A stretch of DNA of 64,000 bases from Tritonibacter mobilis (lineage in GTDB: Bacteria; Pseudomonadota; Alphaproteobacteria; Rhodobacterales; Rhodobacteraceae), in assembly GCF_001681715.1 (NCBI RefSeq), contig NZ_LNWY01000016.1:124001-188000 (forward strand). The letters run 5' to 3'. Below the pieces are notes generated by a model. That model did not search any database, was not told the DNA's origin, and saw only the letters and a program-made list of their open reading frames with translations. This document shows positions 1 through 8,707 of this stretch, one piece after another (the stretch's first letter is position 1; every line of letters begins with the position of its first letter). A program made the translations under genes and the position numbers.

Positions 1-468
1 ACGGCGATCTGCGCTCCGGTAGCAGAGGGGGAAGACCTCTCAGGCCTGATCGCGAATATGCTGGAAACCATGTATGATGCGCCGGGACGGGGCTTGGCCG
101 CGCCGCAGGTGGGCGTTCTAAAACGGTTATTCGTGATGGACGTCGATTGGAAAGATGGGGCACGAAATCCCATTGTGATGGTAAACCCGGACATCCTGTG
201 GCGTGCGACTGAGACCGCCGAGGGCGAAGAGGGCTGCCTGTCTATTCCTGGCGTCACCACACCAGTCACTCGCCCAACAGAGATCCGAGTGCGCTGGTAT
301 GATGCCGAAAACGCAGTGAACGAACAGTGTTTTGACGGGTTCGCGGCCCGTTGCATTCAACATGAATACGACCATCTCGACGGGCGCGTAACATTCGATC
401 ACTTGTCGCCAGAGATGCGCCACACGGCTCAACAGCACTATCTTTCCCAAAAGGAGGCCAATGCATGA
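1..468 (+). CDS. def: Peptide deformylase, 5' end outside window
   Basis: Metalloenzyme that removes the formyl group from the N-terminal methionine of new proteins in the cytoplasm. The frame is open from base 1, so the start lies upstream; 155 residues are visible. All three family motifs are present: GRGLAAPQVG, EEGCLSIPG with the metal-binding Cys, and HEYDHLDG with the two His ligands and catalytic Glu, so this copy should be active. Its stop overlaps the next gene by 4 bases (ATGA). It lies upstream of fmt, which supplies the formyl group that deformylase later removes. The family is certain; only the N-terminus is unseen. Confidence 0.95.
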   Translation, partial: TAICAPVAEGEDLSGLIANMLETMYDAPGRGLAAPQVGVLKRLFVMDVDWKDGARNPIVMVNPDILWRATETAEGEEGCLSIPGVTTPVTRPTEIRVRWYDAENAVNEQCFDGFAARCIQHEYDHLDGRVTFDHLSPEMRHTAQQHYLSQKEANA

Positions 469-962
469 CCACCCGAACCTGTCTGCCATGGCCCGATAAA
501 CGCCTGCGCACTGCAGCGACTGAGGTCAGCGAGATCACTGATGAGATCCGTGCGATCTGGGATGATATGATCGACACGATGGAGGCAATGCCGGGTGTGG
601 GCCTGGCGGCCCCTCAGATTGGGGTCATGCTGCGCCTCGCAGTAGTAGATGGCTCGACCGAGCGTGGCCGCGCTGTGCGTCTCGCCAACCCCGAAATTCT
701 GCACGCTTCAATCGAGCTGCGTGAACACGAAGAAGCCAGCCCGAACCTCCCAGGTGTTTCGGCAAAAATCAAACGCCCCCGCGCGGTCACAGTGCGGTTC
801 CTCAATGAGGATGGCGTGATCGACCGACGTGATTTTGTCGGTATTGAGGCCACGTCAGTGCAGCATCAGATCGATCACCTGAACGGAAAGATGTACTTTG
901 ACAATCTCTCCAAGGTGAAGCGCGACATGCTGATTAAGAAAGCGCGCAAATTCGCGCGCTGA
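465..962 (+). CDS. Degenerate peptide deformylase paralog
   Basis: 165-residue protein of the deformylase fold. Motif 1 is intact (GVGLAAPQIG, residues 44-53). Motif 2 reads EEASPNLPG, so the Cys metal ligand is Ser (residue 92). Motif 3 reads HQIDH (134-138), so the catalytic Glu is Gln. Loss of one metal ligand and the general base argues against ordinary deformylase activity. The reading frame is intact and translationally coupled to the active copy upstream, so the protein is probably made. A structural, regulatory or altered-substrate role is inference. Confidence 0.88.
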   Translation: MTTRTCLPWPDKRLRTAATEVSEITDEIRAIWDDMIDTMEAMPGVGLAAPQIGVMLRLAVVDGSTERGRAVRLANPEILHASIELREHEEASPNLPGVSAKIKRPRAVTVRFLNEDGVIDRRDFVGIEATSVQHQIDHLNGKMYFDNLSKVKRDMLIKKARKFAR

Positions 963-967
963 GCGGT

Positions 968-1001
968 TTCATCTTCTCCCAAATACCTCCACCGGAGGCA
1001 C
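968..1001. repeat. Intergenic repeat, family B copy 1
   Basis: A stretch containing CAAATACCTCC followed by CCGGAGGCAC. Nearly the same sequence occurs at 16087-16120. The CCTCC and GGAGG halves can form a short hairpin. It follows the stop of the deformylase paralog and precedes the fmt leader. I see no coding content. Confidence 0.6.
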
Positions 1002-1121
1002 TGGCCTGACCCAGAGGGGCAGGCTTGACCCGTCGCGCGTCAGCGCGTCTGCTCTGGCCCTGACTGTCATCCTGCGCTAAGCCTTCGTGCACAGACGGTT
1101 GCGGCAAGAAGGGGCTGGAAT

Positions 1122-2048
1122 ATGCGGGTTATCTTTATGGGAACACCGGAGTTTTCTGTCCCGGTACTGGATGCCTTGGTGCAGGCGGGACACGAGATTG
1201 CTGCCGTATATTGCCAGCCCCCCCGTCCAGCCGGGCGCGGCAAGAAAGACCGTCCGACACCCGTTCATGCAAGGGCCGAGGCACTAGGGCTTGAGGTGCG
1301 CCATCCGGTGTCGCTGAAAACCGCAGAAGCGCAGTCGGAGTTCACTGCGCTTGAGGCCGATATCGCTGTGGTGGTGGCCTATGGGTTGATCCTGCCACAA
1401 GCAATTCTGGATGCGCCGAATAAGGGCTGCCTCAACATTCACGCAAGCCTTTTGCCGCGCTGGCGGGGGGCGGCTCCGATCCACCGGGCGATTATGGCGG
1501 GGGATGCAGAAACCGGTGTTTGCATCATGCAAATGGAAGCGGGGCTGGACACTGGTCCGGTGCTTTTGCGCAAGAAAACGGCCATTGGAGCCGAGGAAAT
1601 CACATCTGAACTACAAGATCGCCTCTCGATGATGGGCGCGACACTCATTATCGAGGCACTTGAAGCCCTGCCGGATCTCGCGCCCGAGCCTCAGCCCGAC
1701 ACAGGCGTCACCTATGCCAGCAAGATCGACAAAGCCGAGGCGCAGATCGATTGGTCGCAGCCCGCTGAGGATGTGGACCGCAAGATCCGGGGCTTGTCTC
1801 CCTTTCCCGGGGCCTGGTGTGAAGTGCAGGGGCAGCGGATCAAGGTGCTTGCATCGCGACTGGCTGAGGGTAAGGGGCTGGCAGGAACGGTGTTGGATGA
1901 AAATCTGACGGTGGCCTGCGGCAAGGGGGCGGTAGAGTTATTGCGCCTGCAACGCGCAGGCAAAGGCGCGCAGGATCGGGAGACTTTCTTGCGCGGGTTC
2001 CAGATGCCTAAAGGTATGCAGCTGTCGGCAGCGGAGGATACGCAATGA
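1122..2048 (+). CDS. fmt: Methionyl-tRNA formyltransferase
   Basis: Transfers a formyl group from 10-formyltetrahydrofolate to initiator Met-tRNA. 308 residues, the normal family length. The N-terminus [16 protein letters not shown] is the Rossmann start of the family, and [14 protein letters not shown] (about residues 107-120) is the catalytic formyltransferase signature; the C-terminal part is the OB-type tRNA-binding domain. A purine-rich AAGAAGG lies about 10 bases before the ATG. The stop overlaps the next gene by 4 bases. It pairs functionally with the deformylases just upstream. Confidence 0.97.
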   Translation: MRVIFMGTPEFSVPVLDALVQAGHEIAAVYCQPPRPAGRGKKDRPTPVHARAEALGLEVRHPVSLKTAEAQSEFTALEADIAVVVAYGLILPQAILDAPNKGCLNIHASLLPRWRGAAPIHRAIMAGDAETGVCIMQMEAGLDTGPVLLRKKTAIGAEEITSELQDRLSMMGATLIIEALEALPDLAPEPQPDTGVTYASKIDKAEAQIDWSQPAEDVDRKIRGLSPFPGAWCEVQGQRIKVLASRLAEGKGLAGTVLDENLTVACGKGAVELLRLQRAGKGAQDRETFLRGFQMPKGMQLSAAEDTQ

Positions 2049-2281
2049 TGCTGGCCCTTTTTGGCACCGTGGTGATTGCGGGTATTGTCGGTTACGCGTC
2101 CGAACGCAGTGGCTTTACGCAAAATGGTGTGGTGCAATCCATTATTATCTGTGTTGGCGGAGCATTCCTGTTTTTCTTTTTGCGGCTGATGTTTGGGATC
2201 GGCTTCAACGCTCCGGGCTGGAATGCTGTGGCGTCATCAATTGGGGCGCTTATCATCGTGCCGTTTCATTGGCGCCGCTAA
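2045..2281 (+). CDS. Small membrane protein, transglycosylase-associated type
   Basis: 78 residues with two or three hydrophobic segments (about 3-20, 29-50 and 57-72) separated by glycines. The pattern resembles the GlsB/YeaQ/YmgE transglycosylase-associated family, more loosely than the next gene. Its ATG overlaps the fmt stop by 4 bases, so it is read in the same operon. No biochemical function is established for these small inner-membrane proteins. Confidence 0.65.
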   Translation: MMLALFGTVVIAGIVGYASERSGFTQNGVVQSIIICVGGAFLFFFLRLMFGIGFNAPGWNAVASSIGALIIVPFHWRR

Positions 2282-2371
2282 AGTCATCCCGTGGTGCAGG
2301 CGCGGTTGTGATCGGGGCCTGAGTGAATGTGAAAACGAATGGCTCTGAGGTGAGCCGGAAAGTGAGACAGA

Positions 2372-2608
2372 ATGCCAGTTGTTTTCCTGATCATTGTCGG
2401 CGCTGCAGCCGGATTCATCGCAACGCGCATCATGCGAATTGAGACGGACGTGATCACGACCATTGTGATTGGCATCGCTGGCGCTTTGATTGGCGGGCTG
2501 GTGTTGCGAACTCTGCTGGCGGTCATGGGGATGTTCGCAGGGCTTGTGGGAGCCATATTGGGAGCGGTGGTGCTGATCCTGCTGTGGCAGAAAATTCAAA
2601 ATAGATAG
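2372..2608 (+). CDS. GlsB/YeaQ/YmgE-family stress membrane protein
   Basis: 78 residues, three glycine-rich transmembrane helices (about 2-18, 28-45, 48-72) containing GAAAGFIATRIM and GIAGALIGGLV, the usual pattern of the transglycosylase-associated (YeaQ/YmgE) family. It lies 90 bases after the previous small membrane protein and is probably a divergent relative of it. The gene ends just before two strong hairpins that separate it from the convergent TRIC gene. Confidence 0.75.
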   Translation: MPVVFLIIVGAAAGFIATRIMRIETDVITTIVIGIAGALIGGLVLRTLLAVMGMFAGLVGAILGAVVLILLWQKIQNR

Positions 2609-2626
2609 CTATGTGTTGAGGTGTTT

Positions 2627-2649
2627 CGCTTCGGGCTTTGCCCGAAGCG
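2627..2649. terminator. Hairpin between convergent genes
   Basis: Perfect 10-bp inverted repeat CGCTTCGGGC / GCCCGAAGCG with a 3-base loop. It lies 18 bases after a plus-strand stop and upstream of the convergent TRIC stop at 2754. There is no strong T-run on either strand, so the terminator function is inferred from position. Confidence 0.55.
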
Positions 2650-2654
2650 ACCAG

Positions 2655-2687
2655 CCCGGCAGCGCGCCCTATGGGCGCGCTGCCGGG
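2655..2687. terminator. 15-bp perfect GC hairpin between convergent genes
   Basis: Perfect inverted repeat with 15-base arms (CCCGGCAGCGCGCCC and its complement) and a 3-base loop, five bases after the previous hairpin. Similar very strong GC hairpins occur at 47169-47201 and 54371-54399. It is probably a bidirectional terminator or a repeated extragenic hairpin. Confidence 0.5.
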
Positions 2688-2753
2688 CGTGAAATAGGCT
2701 GGTGTCTGAAGATCCAGAAGACCAGCGCATTGCTAGCGGTCGCAGTTATTGAG

Positions 2754-3377
2754 TTATTGCCGGGGTGGGCGGGGTTTATAGACGGGCAAGTGCCAGCCAA
2801 ATGCCAGCGAACCCGCCCGCGTAACCCAAGTGACACCAGCGCAGGCCAACAATGCGGTGGCCGCAGGAAGGTTCAGCCACACCAATGCGACGGCAGTGAT
2901 CGCCCCGGCCATTGCACAGGATATGTACAGCTCCCCCTGTTTCAAAACCAATGGCACCTCATTGCAGACAACGTCTCGCATCAAACCACCAAGACTGCCG
3001 GTCGCCATGCCCATCAGCACAACAATCACGGGGCCGTGCCCCAGCTCCAGCGCGGCACCTGTCCCGGCAGGAACCGCAATGGCAAGCGCAAAGGTATCGA
3101 GCCAGATCACCCAGCGCAGGCGGCTTTCGACGAGATGAGCCGTAAAAAACACCAAAATGGCCACACCGGAGGCAAGGAGGATCGGCATGGGATCGCCAAC
3201 CCAGAACACAGGATGCCGGTCGAGCAGCACATCCCGCACAGTGCCGCCGCCAACCGCTGTCAGACAGGCGATGAACGCAAAACCTACAATGTCCAATTGC
3301 GCGCGGCTGGCGACCATCGCACCCGATGCTGCAAATACGATGGCTGCGGCGTAGTCCAGAAGGGTCAGAATGGTCAT
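2754..3377 (-). CDS. Trimeric intracellular cation channel family protein
   Basis: 207 residues, about seven hydrophobic helices. It has the internally duplicated UPF0126/YadS (TRIC) domain: the first repeat carries GGGTVRDVLLDRHPVFW and the second GSLGGLMRDVVCNEVP, each with the family's glycine-rich kinked segment. Prokaryotic TRIC proteins are homotrimeric monovalent cation channels in the inner membrane; the physiological ion here is unknown. AGAGG lies before the ATG. It is the last gene of a minus-strand run that includes rnhA, 130 bases upstream. Confidence 0.88.
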   Translation of the reverse strand: MTILTLLDYAAAIVFAASGAMVASRAQLDIVGFAFIACLTAVGGGTVRDVLLDRHPVFWVGDPMPILLASGVAILVFFTAHLVESRLRWVIWLDTFALAIAVPAGTGAALELGHGPVIVVLMGMATGSLGGLMRDVVCNEVPLVLKQGELYISCAMAGAITAVALVWLNLPAATALLACAGVTWVTRAGSLAFGWHLPVYKPRPPRQ

Positions 3378-3507
3378 GCTGGAACCTCTGCGCCGAGTAC
3401 GATCCTACCCGCAGTCAGACGCTGTTCACCGTCTGCATGCGCAAAGGTCGGCCATTCTTCGCGATGAAGTACGACCGAACAGGCATTGCGCGGGAGTGAT
3501 GCCATGT

Positions 3508-3993
3508 TTAACCCGCAGAAGCCTTGCCAGCGGGTTTGCCAGAAGATTTGAAAGGGGCCATGCCCGCGCGTGCCAACTCATCCGCACGTTCGTTTTCTGG
3601 GTGGCCTGCGTGCCCTTTGACCCATTCCCATGTGACATCGTGGCGGGCCTGCGCTGCATCGAGTCGCTGCCATAGCTCTACGTTTTTCACAGGCTTTTTG
3701 GCAGCGGTTTTCCAGCCGTTCTTTTTCCAGCCGAAGATCCAACCGGTGACCCCGTTTTTCACATAGGCCGAGTCGGTGACGACGGTGATTTTTGAAGGCC
3801 GCGCAAGACTTTCGAGCGCGTGGATCGCAGCCAGAAGCTCCATCCGGTTGTTGGTGGTCTCTTGCTCGCCACCTTTGAGTTCGCGTTCTTTCACGACGGT
3901 CTCGCCGTCCATGGCACGTAAGAGGGCACCCCAGCCACCGGGGCCGGGATTTCCGGAGCAGGCTCCGTCGGTATAGGCAAATAAATCAGGCAT
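3508..3993 (-). CDS. rnhA: Ribonuclease HI
   Basis: Cleaves the RNA strand of RNA-DNA hybrids, removing R-loops and primers. 161 residues, the usual length. The DEDD catalytic residues are visible: Asp9 ([14 protein letters not shown]), Glu52 (NRMEL), Asp74 (VVTDSAYV) and Asp138 (NERADELA). A short Ser/Lys/Gly-rich tail follows. Its start overlaps the end of the upstream methyltransferase gene by 8 bases, so the two are translationally coupled. Confidence 0.97.
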   Translation of the reverse strand: MPDLFAYTDGACSGNPGPGGWGALLRAMDGETVVKERELKGGEQETTNNRMELLAAIHALESLARPSKITVVTDSAYVKNGVTGWIFGWKKNGWKTAAKKPVKNVELWQRLDAAQARHDVTWEWVKGHAGHPENERADELARAGMAPFKSSGKPAGKASAG

Positions 3994-4585
3994 GTGCGGT
4001 CAGTACGATAAAGGTCTCTTCTGCGCCAGCCAATCCTTTGCCATTGCCGCGTCTTGCGCCAAGGGGGGTGAAGCCAGCCTCGGATAGGAGTGTGCGCAGT
4101 TCGTCCTCGCTGTAGTAGGCATAGAAACGGCCCAGCTCGTCACGTCCTTCCGCTGTGCCAAGCTTCATGCCCAGTGCCAACATGCCGCGTGGTTTGAGCG
4201 CGTTGTGCAGGCGCAACAGGTGGCCCGGGAACTCTGAGCGCGGAGCATGCAGCAGGCTGAAGAACGCCCAGATCCCATCATAGCTTGCCTCAGACGTGAC
4301 GTTCTCGAACCGGCCAACGGTTACTTCAAGGTCATAGGCGTCTTGTGCATATGAGGCCATTTCGGGCGATGCGTCCATTGCAGTGACAGTGTAGCCGTCA
4401 TCGCGAAACCGCGCGGCCCAATGTCCCGGCCCGCAGCCCAGATCCAGCACTGAGCCGCCAGACGGGAGCCCTGCGGTGAAGGCCTCGTAATCGGGTTCGT
4501 GAAAGGTATCTTTGGAGCGGGCAAAACCCTTGGCGTAATCCGCTGCGGCCTTGGCGTAGACGGCCATGGTTTCTTTGTCGCTCAT
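3986..4585 (-). CDS. Class I SAM-dependent methyltransferase
   Basis: 199 residues from the ATG at 4585. The SAM-binding motif [13 protein letters not shown] and the acidic motif [10 protein letters not shown] identify a Rossmann-fold class I methyltransferase; the rest resembles small-molecule types. The substrate cannot be told. A longer open frame exists upstream, but the start at 4585 overlaps the DUF3429 stop in an ATGA arrangement, which fits the chain of overlapping genes here. The gene overlaps rnhA by 8 bases. Confidence 0.88.
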   Translation of the reverse strand: MSDKETMAVYAKAAADYAKGFARSKDTFHEPDYEAFTAGLPSGGSVLDLGCGPGHWAARFRDDGYTVTAMDASPEMASYAQDAYDLEVTVGRFENVTSEASYDGIWAFFSLLHAPRSEFPGHLLRLHNALKPRGMLALGMKLGTAEGRDELGRFYAYYSEDELRTLLSEAGFTPLGARRGNGKGLAGAEETFIVLTAHA

Positions 4586-5040
4586 AAGAACACCCCGACG
4601 CTGAGGCACAAGACAACAATACTGGTGAGTAGCAGGCGTAGCTTGACCCACCACGATGGCGTGAGACGCCACAGGCTAAACATCATATCGAGCAGTAACA
4701 GGCCTAAGAACCCCCAGATAAGGTTCATGCCGGCGCTGACAGGCCCGCCTCCTGTCATGAAGAACGCCCAGAGGGCCGGGATCACCGAGAGGGCGTAGCA
4801 GGCCGCTGATTGTAGTCGACCAGAGGCGCGGGTGGCATAGCCCCAGAGGACGCCAGACATGAAGCTGAGGATCACCGAGCCGTAAAAAAGCTGCACATAG
4901 GGGCCAACGAAACGCGGACCTAGATTGTTGATTCCCCAGCCCTGCAGGGAAGGCAGCAAAAGCGTTAGCGCCCCCCACACGAAAGGTATGAGTCCCGCAA
5001 GCCCCAGAGCGAGCGGGGCCGTCGGGATGCCACGCAGCAT
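4582..5040 (-). CDS. DUF3429 family membrane protein
   Basis: 152 residues with five hydrophobic helices, beginning MLRGIPTAPLALGLAGLIPF and containing YGSVILSFMSGVLWG, the conserved region of the DUF3429 family. No function is known. The start at 5040 shares one base with the upstream LysE stop (TGATG) and the stop overlaps the methyltransferase by 4 bases, so three genes are tightly coupled. Confidence 0.8.
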   Translation of the reverse strand: MLRGIPTAPLALGLAGLIPFVWGALTLLLPSLQGWGINNLGPRFVGPYVQLFYGSVILSFMSGVLWGYATRASGRLQSAACYALSVIPALWAFFMTGGGPVSAGMNLIWGFLGLLLLDMMFSLWRLTPSWWVKLRLLLTSIVVLCLSVGVFL

Positions 5041-5657
5041 CAGGCGCGCTCCATCGCGAGGCGTAGAGCGAGTGCCGCAAAGATCGCCGCAAAGCTGCGG
5101 TTGAGCCATTTTACAACCGCTTCTGAACCAAGGATCAGACTGCGGGCCTGGGCGGCAAAGAGGCCGTACAGCGCAAAGACGGCAAAGGTCATACCCATGA
5201 AGACCGTGCCGAGGATCATCATTTCCTGTGTCGCCGTGGCGGCGCTGCCGGATAGGAACGGCGGCATCAGGGCAAGAAAGAAAATCGAGAGTTTCGGGTT
5301 CAAAATGTTAATCAGTGCACCACGTTTGGCGATGGTAATACCCGGCTGCGGGTCAGGTTTTGCCGCCGAAACAGAGAGTGCGCCGTCTGATTTCAGCATC
5401 TGCCACGCGAGATAGAGCAGATATAGAACGCCTGCGATTTTTACGCCTTGGAACAGCAGTGCCGAGGAATGCAGGACCGCTGCGAGACCGAGCGTTGCGG
5501 CAATCAGGTGCGGCAGAATTCCAATAGTGCAGCCGAAAGCCGCCCAGATTGCGGCACGCCGACCGCGCCCAAGGCCAAGCGCGAGTGTGTAGATCACACC
5601 GGTTCCCGGCGCGAGGACGACGACAAATGCGGTGAGGAGAAATTGCAGAGAGATCAA
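5040..5657 (-). CDS. LysE/RhtB family amino-acid exporter
   Basis: 205 residues with about six membrane helices. The N-terminal segment FVVVLAPGTGVIYTLALGLGRG corresponds to the PGP motif region of LysE/RhtB exporters, and INILNPKLSIFFLALMPPF is the conserved central motif. Such proteins export amino acids or homoserine-type metabolites; the substrate is not predictable. It is the first gene of a coupled run (LysE, DUF3429, methyltransferase, rnhA), 149 bases after ispH on the same strand. Confidence 0.92.
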   Translation of the reverse strand: MISLQFLLTAFVVVLAPGTGVIYTLALGLGRGRRAAIWAAFGCTIGILPHLIAATLGLAAVLHSSALLFQGVKIAGVLYLLYLAWQMLKSDGALSVSAAKPDPQPGITIAKRGALINILNPKLSIFFLALMPPFLSGSAATATQEMMILGTVFMGMTFAVFALYGLFAAQARSLILGSEAVVKWLNRSFAAIFAALALRLAMERA

Positions 5658-5806
5658 AGCACCCGTTCCTTATAACTCAATAGACGACACCCGAGCGGCG
5701 CAACGCCCAAGGTAGCTGCGCTTTGTGAAGTTGCAAGCGAAGTTCAGTACCTTGAGGGGAGCCTGTTTCGGTGAGACATGCCGCTACGGGTTACGTTTCG
5801 TCGGTG

Positions 5807-6757
5807 TCAGGCCGTGCGCAGGACGCGGGGTACTTTAAATTCGACGCGTTCCACTGCGGTTTCGACCAGTTCCACGGTCACATCATAGCGCTCGCGAAAG
5901 GCGTCGATCACTTCGTTCACCAAGAGTTCTGGTGCTGACGCGCCGGCGGTAATCGCGATGGAGCGAATGCCGTCGAGCGCACGCCAGTCAATGTTCTCAG
6001 CGCGTTGAACCAGTTGCGCATAGCTGCAACCGTTTTTGGCACCGACCTCAACCAAGCGACGGGAGTTCGAAGAATTTGGCGCTCCCACCACAAGAAGCGC
6101 ATCAGATTTGGGTGCAACCTCTTTGACGGCTTCCTGACGGTTGGTGGTCGCGTAGCAGATGTCTTCTTTGTGCGGGCCGATAATCGCAGGGAAGCGCGTT
6201 TGCAGCGCGGCTACGATGTCTTTGGTGTCGTCGACGGAGAGCGTGGTTTGGGTCACGAATGCGAGGCGCTCAGGATCGCGCACGTCAACATGTTCCACAT
6301 CCTCGACGGTCTCGACCAAGAGGACTTCTCCTTCAGGCAACTGACCCATGGTGCCAATGGTCTCCGGGTGCCCCTTGTGACCGATCATGATCATCTGCAG
6401 GCCAGCCTCGGCGTGGCGCTGGGCCTCGATATGTACCTTCGAGACCAGCGGACAGGTGGCGTCGACAAACACCATCTCGCGCGCCTGCGCGGCGGCGGGG
6501 ACGGATTTCGGCACACCATGCGCAGAGAAAATGACCGGGCGATCATCGGGGCATTCTTCGAGTTCTTCGACGAAAACCGCCCCCTTGTCGCGCAGACCAT
6601 CGACCACGAATTTATTGTGCACGATTTCATGGCGCACATAGACCGGTGCGCCCCATTTCTCCAGCGCCATTTCCACGATTTTAATCGCGCGATCCACCCC
6701 GGCGCAAAAACCGCGCGGGGCTGCAAGGTAGAGCATGAGAGGAGGTTTGGCGGTCAT
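5807..6757 (-). CDS. ispH: 4-hydroxy-3-methylbut-2-enyl diphosphate reductase
   Basis: Last enzyme of the MEP isoprenoid pathway, a [4Fe-4S] reductase giving IPP and DMAPP. 316 residues from the ATG at 6757. The three cluster cysteines are Cys18 ([11 protein letters not shown]), Cys102 ([11 protein letters not shown]) and Cys201 ([10 protein letters not shown]); the SAHGVP and HKGHPE motifs are also present. An upstream in-frame extension to 6988 is rejected because it would run through the terminator of the neighbouring NYN gene and adds nonhomologous sequence. Confidence 0.96.
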   Translation of the reverse strand: MTAKPPLMLYLAAPRGFCAGVDRAIKIVEMALEKWGAPVYVRHEIVHNKFVVDGLRDKGAVFVEELEECPDDRPVIFSAHGVPKSVPAAAQAREMVFVDATCPLVSKVHIEAQRHAEAGLQMIMIGHKGHPETIGTMGQLPEGEVLLVETVEDVEHVDVRDPERLAFVTQTTLSVDDTKDIVAALQTRFPAIIGPHKEDICYATTNRQEAVKEVAPKSDALLVVGAPNSSNSRRLVEVGAKNGCSYAQLVQRAENIDWRALDGIRSIAITAGASAPELLVNEVIDAFRERYDVTVELVETAVERVEFKVPRVLRTA

Positions 6758-6850
6758 TGGCGCGGGTCTCCGCAGGTCTGAAAGGAGGGCATTGGCCAAG
6801 AGGTAAGGCTTGCACCGCCCGAGGTCCAGAGCTGGGCAAGGCCAGTGCGC

Positions 6851-6887
6851 AAAAGAAAACACCCGACGATGTGATTGCGCCGGGTGT
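6851..6887 (-). terminator. Rho-independent terminator of the NYN gene
   Basis: Read on the minus strand: ACACCCG, a 15-base loop, CGGGTGT, then TTTTCTTTT. It begins about 43 bases after the NYN stop and about 94 bases before the ispH start, so ispH must have its own promoter in 6758-6850. Confidence 0.8.
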
Positions 6888-6929
6888 ATATCAGAGCTTG
6901 AAGGTCGGTAAGCGACGACAGCGGGCGCT

Positions 6930-7499
6930 TTAGTCTTCGACTGTTGCGGCGCGCGGTTCGCTGGGGATGTCGCGCGGAGGACGGCCAATCACATCGCGCA
7001 ACTCTTCGAGTTCGATGAAATTGTCGGCCTGACGGCGCAATTCGTCCGAGATCATCGGCGGCTGGCTGCGAATCGTAGAGACGACCGAAACGCGGACGCC
7101 CTGACGTTGCAGGCTGGCGATCAGAGGGCGGAAATCTCCGTCACCTGAAAACAGCACGATATGATCAACGCGTGGCGCAAGCTCCATGGCATCGACAGTC
7201 AGTTCGATATCCATGTTGCCCTTCACCTTACGGCGGCCCATGCTGTCAGTGTATTCTTTGGCGGGTTTGGTCACCATGGAGAAACCATTGTAGTGCAACC
7301 AATCCACCAAAGGCCGGATGGGAGAATATTCGTCGTTTTCCAGCAGCGCAGTATAATAGAAAGCCCGTACAAGTTTGCCGCGACGCATGAATTCTTGGCG
7401 CAGAAGCTTGTAATCGATGTCAAATCCCAATGCCTTTGCCGAGGCATACAAATTCGAGCCATCTATGAACAGCGCGAGCCGTTCGTCTTTGTAAAACAT
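6930..7499 (-). CDS. LabA-like NYN domain protein
   Basis: 189 residues from the ATG at 7499 ([16 protein letters not shown]). NYN domains are PIN-like RNase folds; the conserved acidic residues appear in [23 protein letters not shown] and [12 protein letters not shown], arranged as in LabA/DUF88 proteins. The predicted role is a metal-dependent RNase, but the target is unknown. It is divergent from folK across a 135-base gap and ends at a clear terminator. A start ten codons further upstream is possible but less likely. Confidence 0.88.
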   Translation of the reverse strand: MFYKDERLALFIDGSNLYASAKALGFDIDYKLLRQEFMRRGKLVRAFYYTALLENDEYSPIRPLVDWLHYNGFSMVTKPAKEYTDSMGRRKVKGNMDIELTVDAMELAPRVDHIVLFSGDGDFRPLIASLQRQGVRVSVVSTIRSQPPMISDELRRQADNFIELEELRDVIGRPPRDIPSEPRAATVED

Positions 7500-7634
7500 T
7501 AAATGTGTCCTTCTGGTGTCGCGGGCCAAAGTTCCGTGAGTGAGTTAAATAAATCTCCGGCTCCGCGGGTGGACTTAATTTAGGTTATTTGGCACTCCCC
7601 GCAAGAGTTAGGTCTTATGGAATTGGGGTCAATA

Positions 7635-8204
7635 ATGGCCGAAAACCGGTCAAACTATCTTGTCGCTTTGGGGAGCAACCTCGAAGATGAGGGTACTACA
7701 CCGCTCGAAATTCTGCAAACCTGCCTTGCAGAGTTTCACGCAGAGGGCCTTGATCTTTCGGCTGTTTCACGCTTCTTCGCGACACCTTGCTTCCCTGCGG
7801 GAGCAGGGCCTGACTATGTGAATGCGGCAGTGCTGCTGGAAGGTAACTTTCCAGCAGCGGAAACGTTACGTCGCCTTCACAAAATCGAAACTAAGTTCCA
7901 TCGCACCCGAACGCAGCGCTGGGGAATGCGAACACTGGATCTGGATCTTCTTGCGGTGGGTCGAGAAATTATCCCAAACATTCAATTGTTTAGATATTGG
8001 CGTGACCTGCCATCGGCGGAGCAACGTGTCAGCGCCCCGGATCAACTGATTCTTCCACACCCTAGATTGCAGGATCGCGCGTTTGTGCTCGTTCCACTTG
8101 CGGACATTGCTGGTGATTGGGTCCATCCGGACTTGGGGAGGTCTGTGCGTCAGATGCTATTGTCGTGCCCTGCGAATGATGTTGAGCAGGTGAGACCACT
8201 ATAA
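7635..8204 (+). CDS. folK: HPPK, folate pyrophosphokinase
   Basis: Transfers pyrophosphate from ATP to 6-hydroxymethyl-7,8-dihydropterin in folate synthesis. 189 residues from the ATG at 7635. Family motifs: ALGSNLEDEG, the signature RWGMRTLDLDLL with the two Mg-binding Asp, and LILPHPRLQDRAFVLVPL. An ATG six codons upstream (7617) is also possible; neither has a strong Shine-Dalgarno site. It stands apart from other folate genes and leads into the rpoZ-rsh block. Confidence 0.92.
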   Translation: MAENRSNYLVALGSNLEDEGTTPLEILQTCLAEFHAEGLDLSAVSRFFATPCFPAGAGPDYVNAAVLLEGNFPAAETLRRLHKIETKFHRTRTQRWGMRTLDLDLLAVGREIIPNIQLFRYWRDLPSAEQRVSAPDQLILPHPRLQDRAFVLVPLADIAGDWVHPDLGRSVRQMLLSCPANDVEQVRPL

Positions 8205-8315
8205 CGACGGCTTTTACAGCATTCGTGCAATTGTGAACGCCTCCGCCTTGTCAAGCCCCGTGATTCATCATAGAAGCACGTCTTCTGGACCCAGAACTGT
8301 ATTGGAGAGTCGCCC

Positions 8316-8669
8316 ATGGCCCGCGTGACGGTCGAAGACTGCGTTGACAAGGTTCCCAACCGATTTGAGCTGGTGATGCTGGCCGCACATCGTGCGCGTG
8401 AGATCTCCGCCGGTGCTGAACTCACTGTGGACCGCGACAACGACAAGAACCCGGTCGTCTCCCTGCGCGAGATTGCCGAGGAAACTCAAAGTGCCGACGC
8501 CCTGCGTGAGCGCCTGATCGAGAGCAACCAATCTCAGATCGAGGTCGACGAACCGGAAGAAGATTCCATGGCTCTGCTCATGGGTGGCGAAGCGGACAAA
8601 CCTCAGGAAGACGACATGAGCGAAGAAAAGCTCCTGCGCGCCCTGATGGAGGCTCAGGGTCAAGGCTGA
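8316..8669 (+). CDS. rpoZ: RNA polymerase omega subunit
   Basis: 117 residues. Conserved N-terminal core [24 protein letters not shown] followed by RAREISAG and [11 protein letters not shown], then an acidic C-terminal tail common in alphaproteobacteria. Omega stabilises the beta-prime subunit and in proteobacteria contributes to ppGpp binding. It sits 38 bases before rsh, the ppGpp synthetase/hydrolase, a widespread and functionally sensible pairing. Confidence 0.97.
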   Translation: MARVTVEDCVDKVPNRFELVMLAAHRAREISAGAELTVDRDNDKNPVVSLREIAEETQSADALRERLIESNQSQIEVDEPEEDSMALLMGGEADKPQEDDMSEEKLLRALMEAQGQG

Positions 8670-8707
8670 TCCGGGCTGTTTGACATGAGAGAGGTTGCGG
8701 ACCGGCG

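Noticed and set aside
2613-3467. Plus-strand open frame of 284 codons
   Set aside because: Lies antisense to the TRIC gene, reads through the 2655-2687 hairpin, and has no recognisable domain.
6005-6781. Plus-strand open frame of 258 codons
   Set aside because: Antisense to ispH, which has all three cluster cysteines.
5807-6988. Long 393-residue version of IspH
   Set aside because: The extra 77 residues are not IspH-like and overlap the terminator and the end of the NYN gene; the ATG at 6757 gives a normal enzyme.
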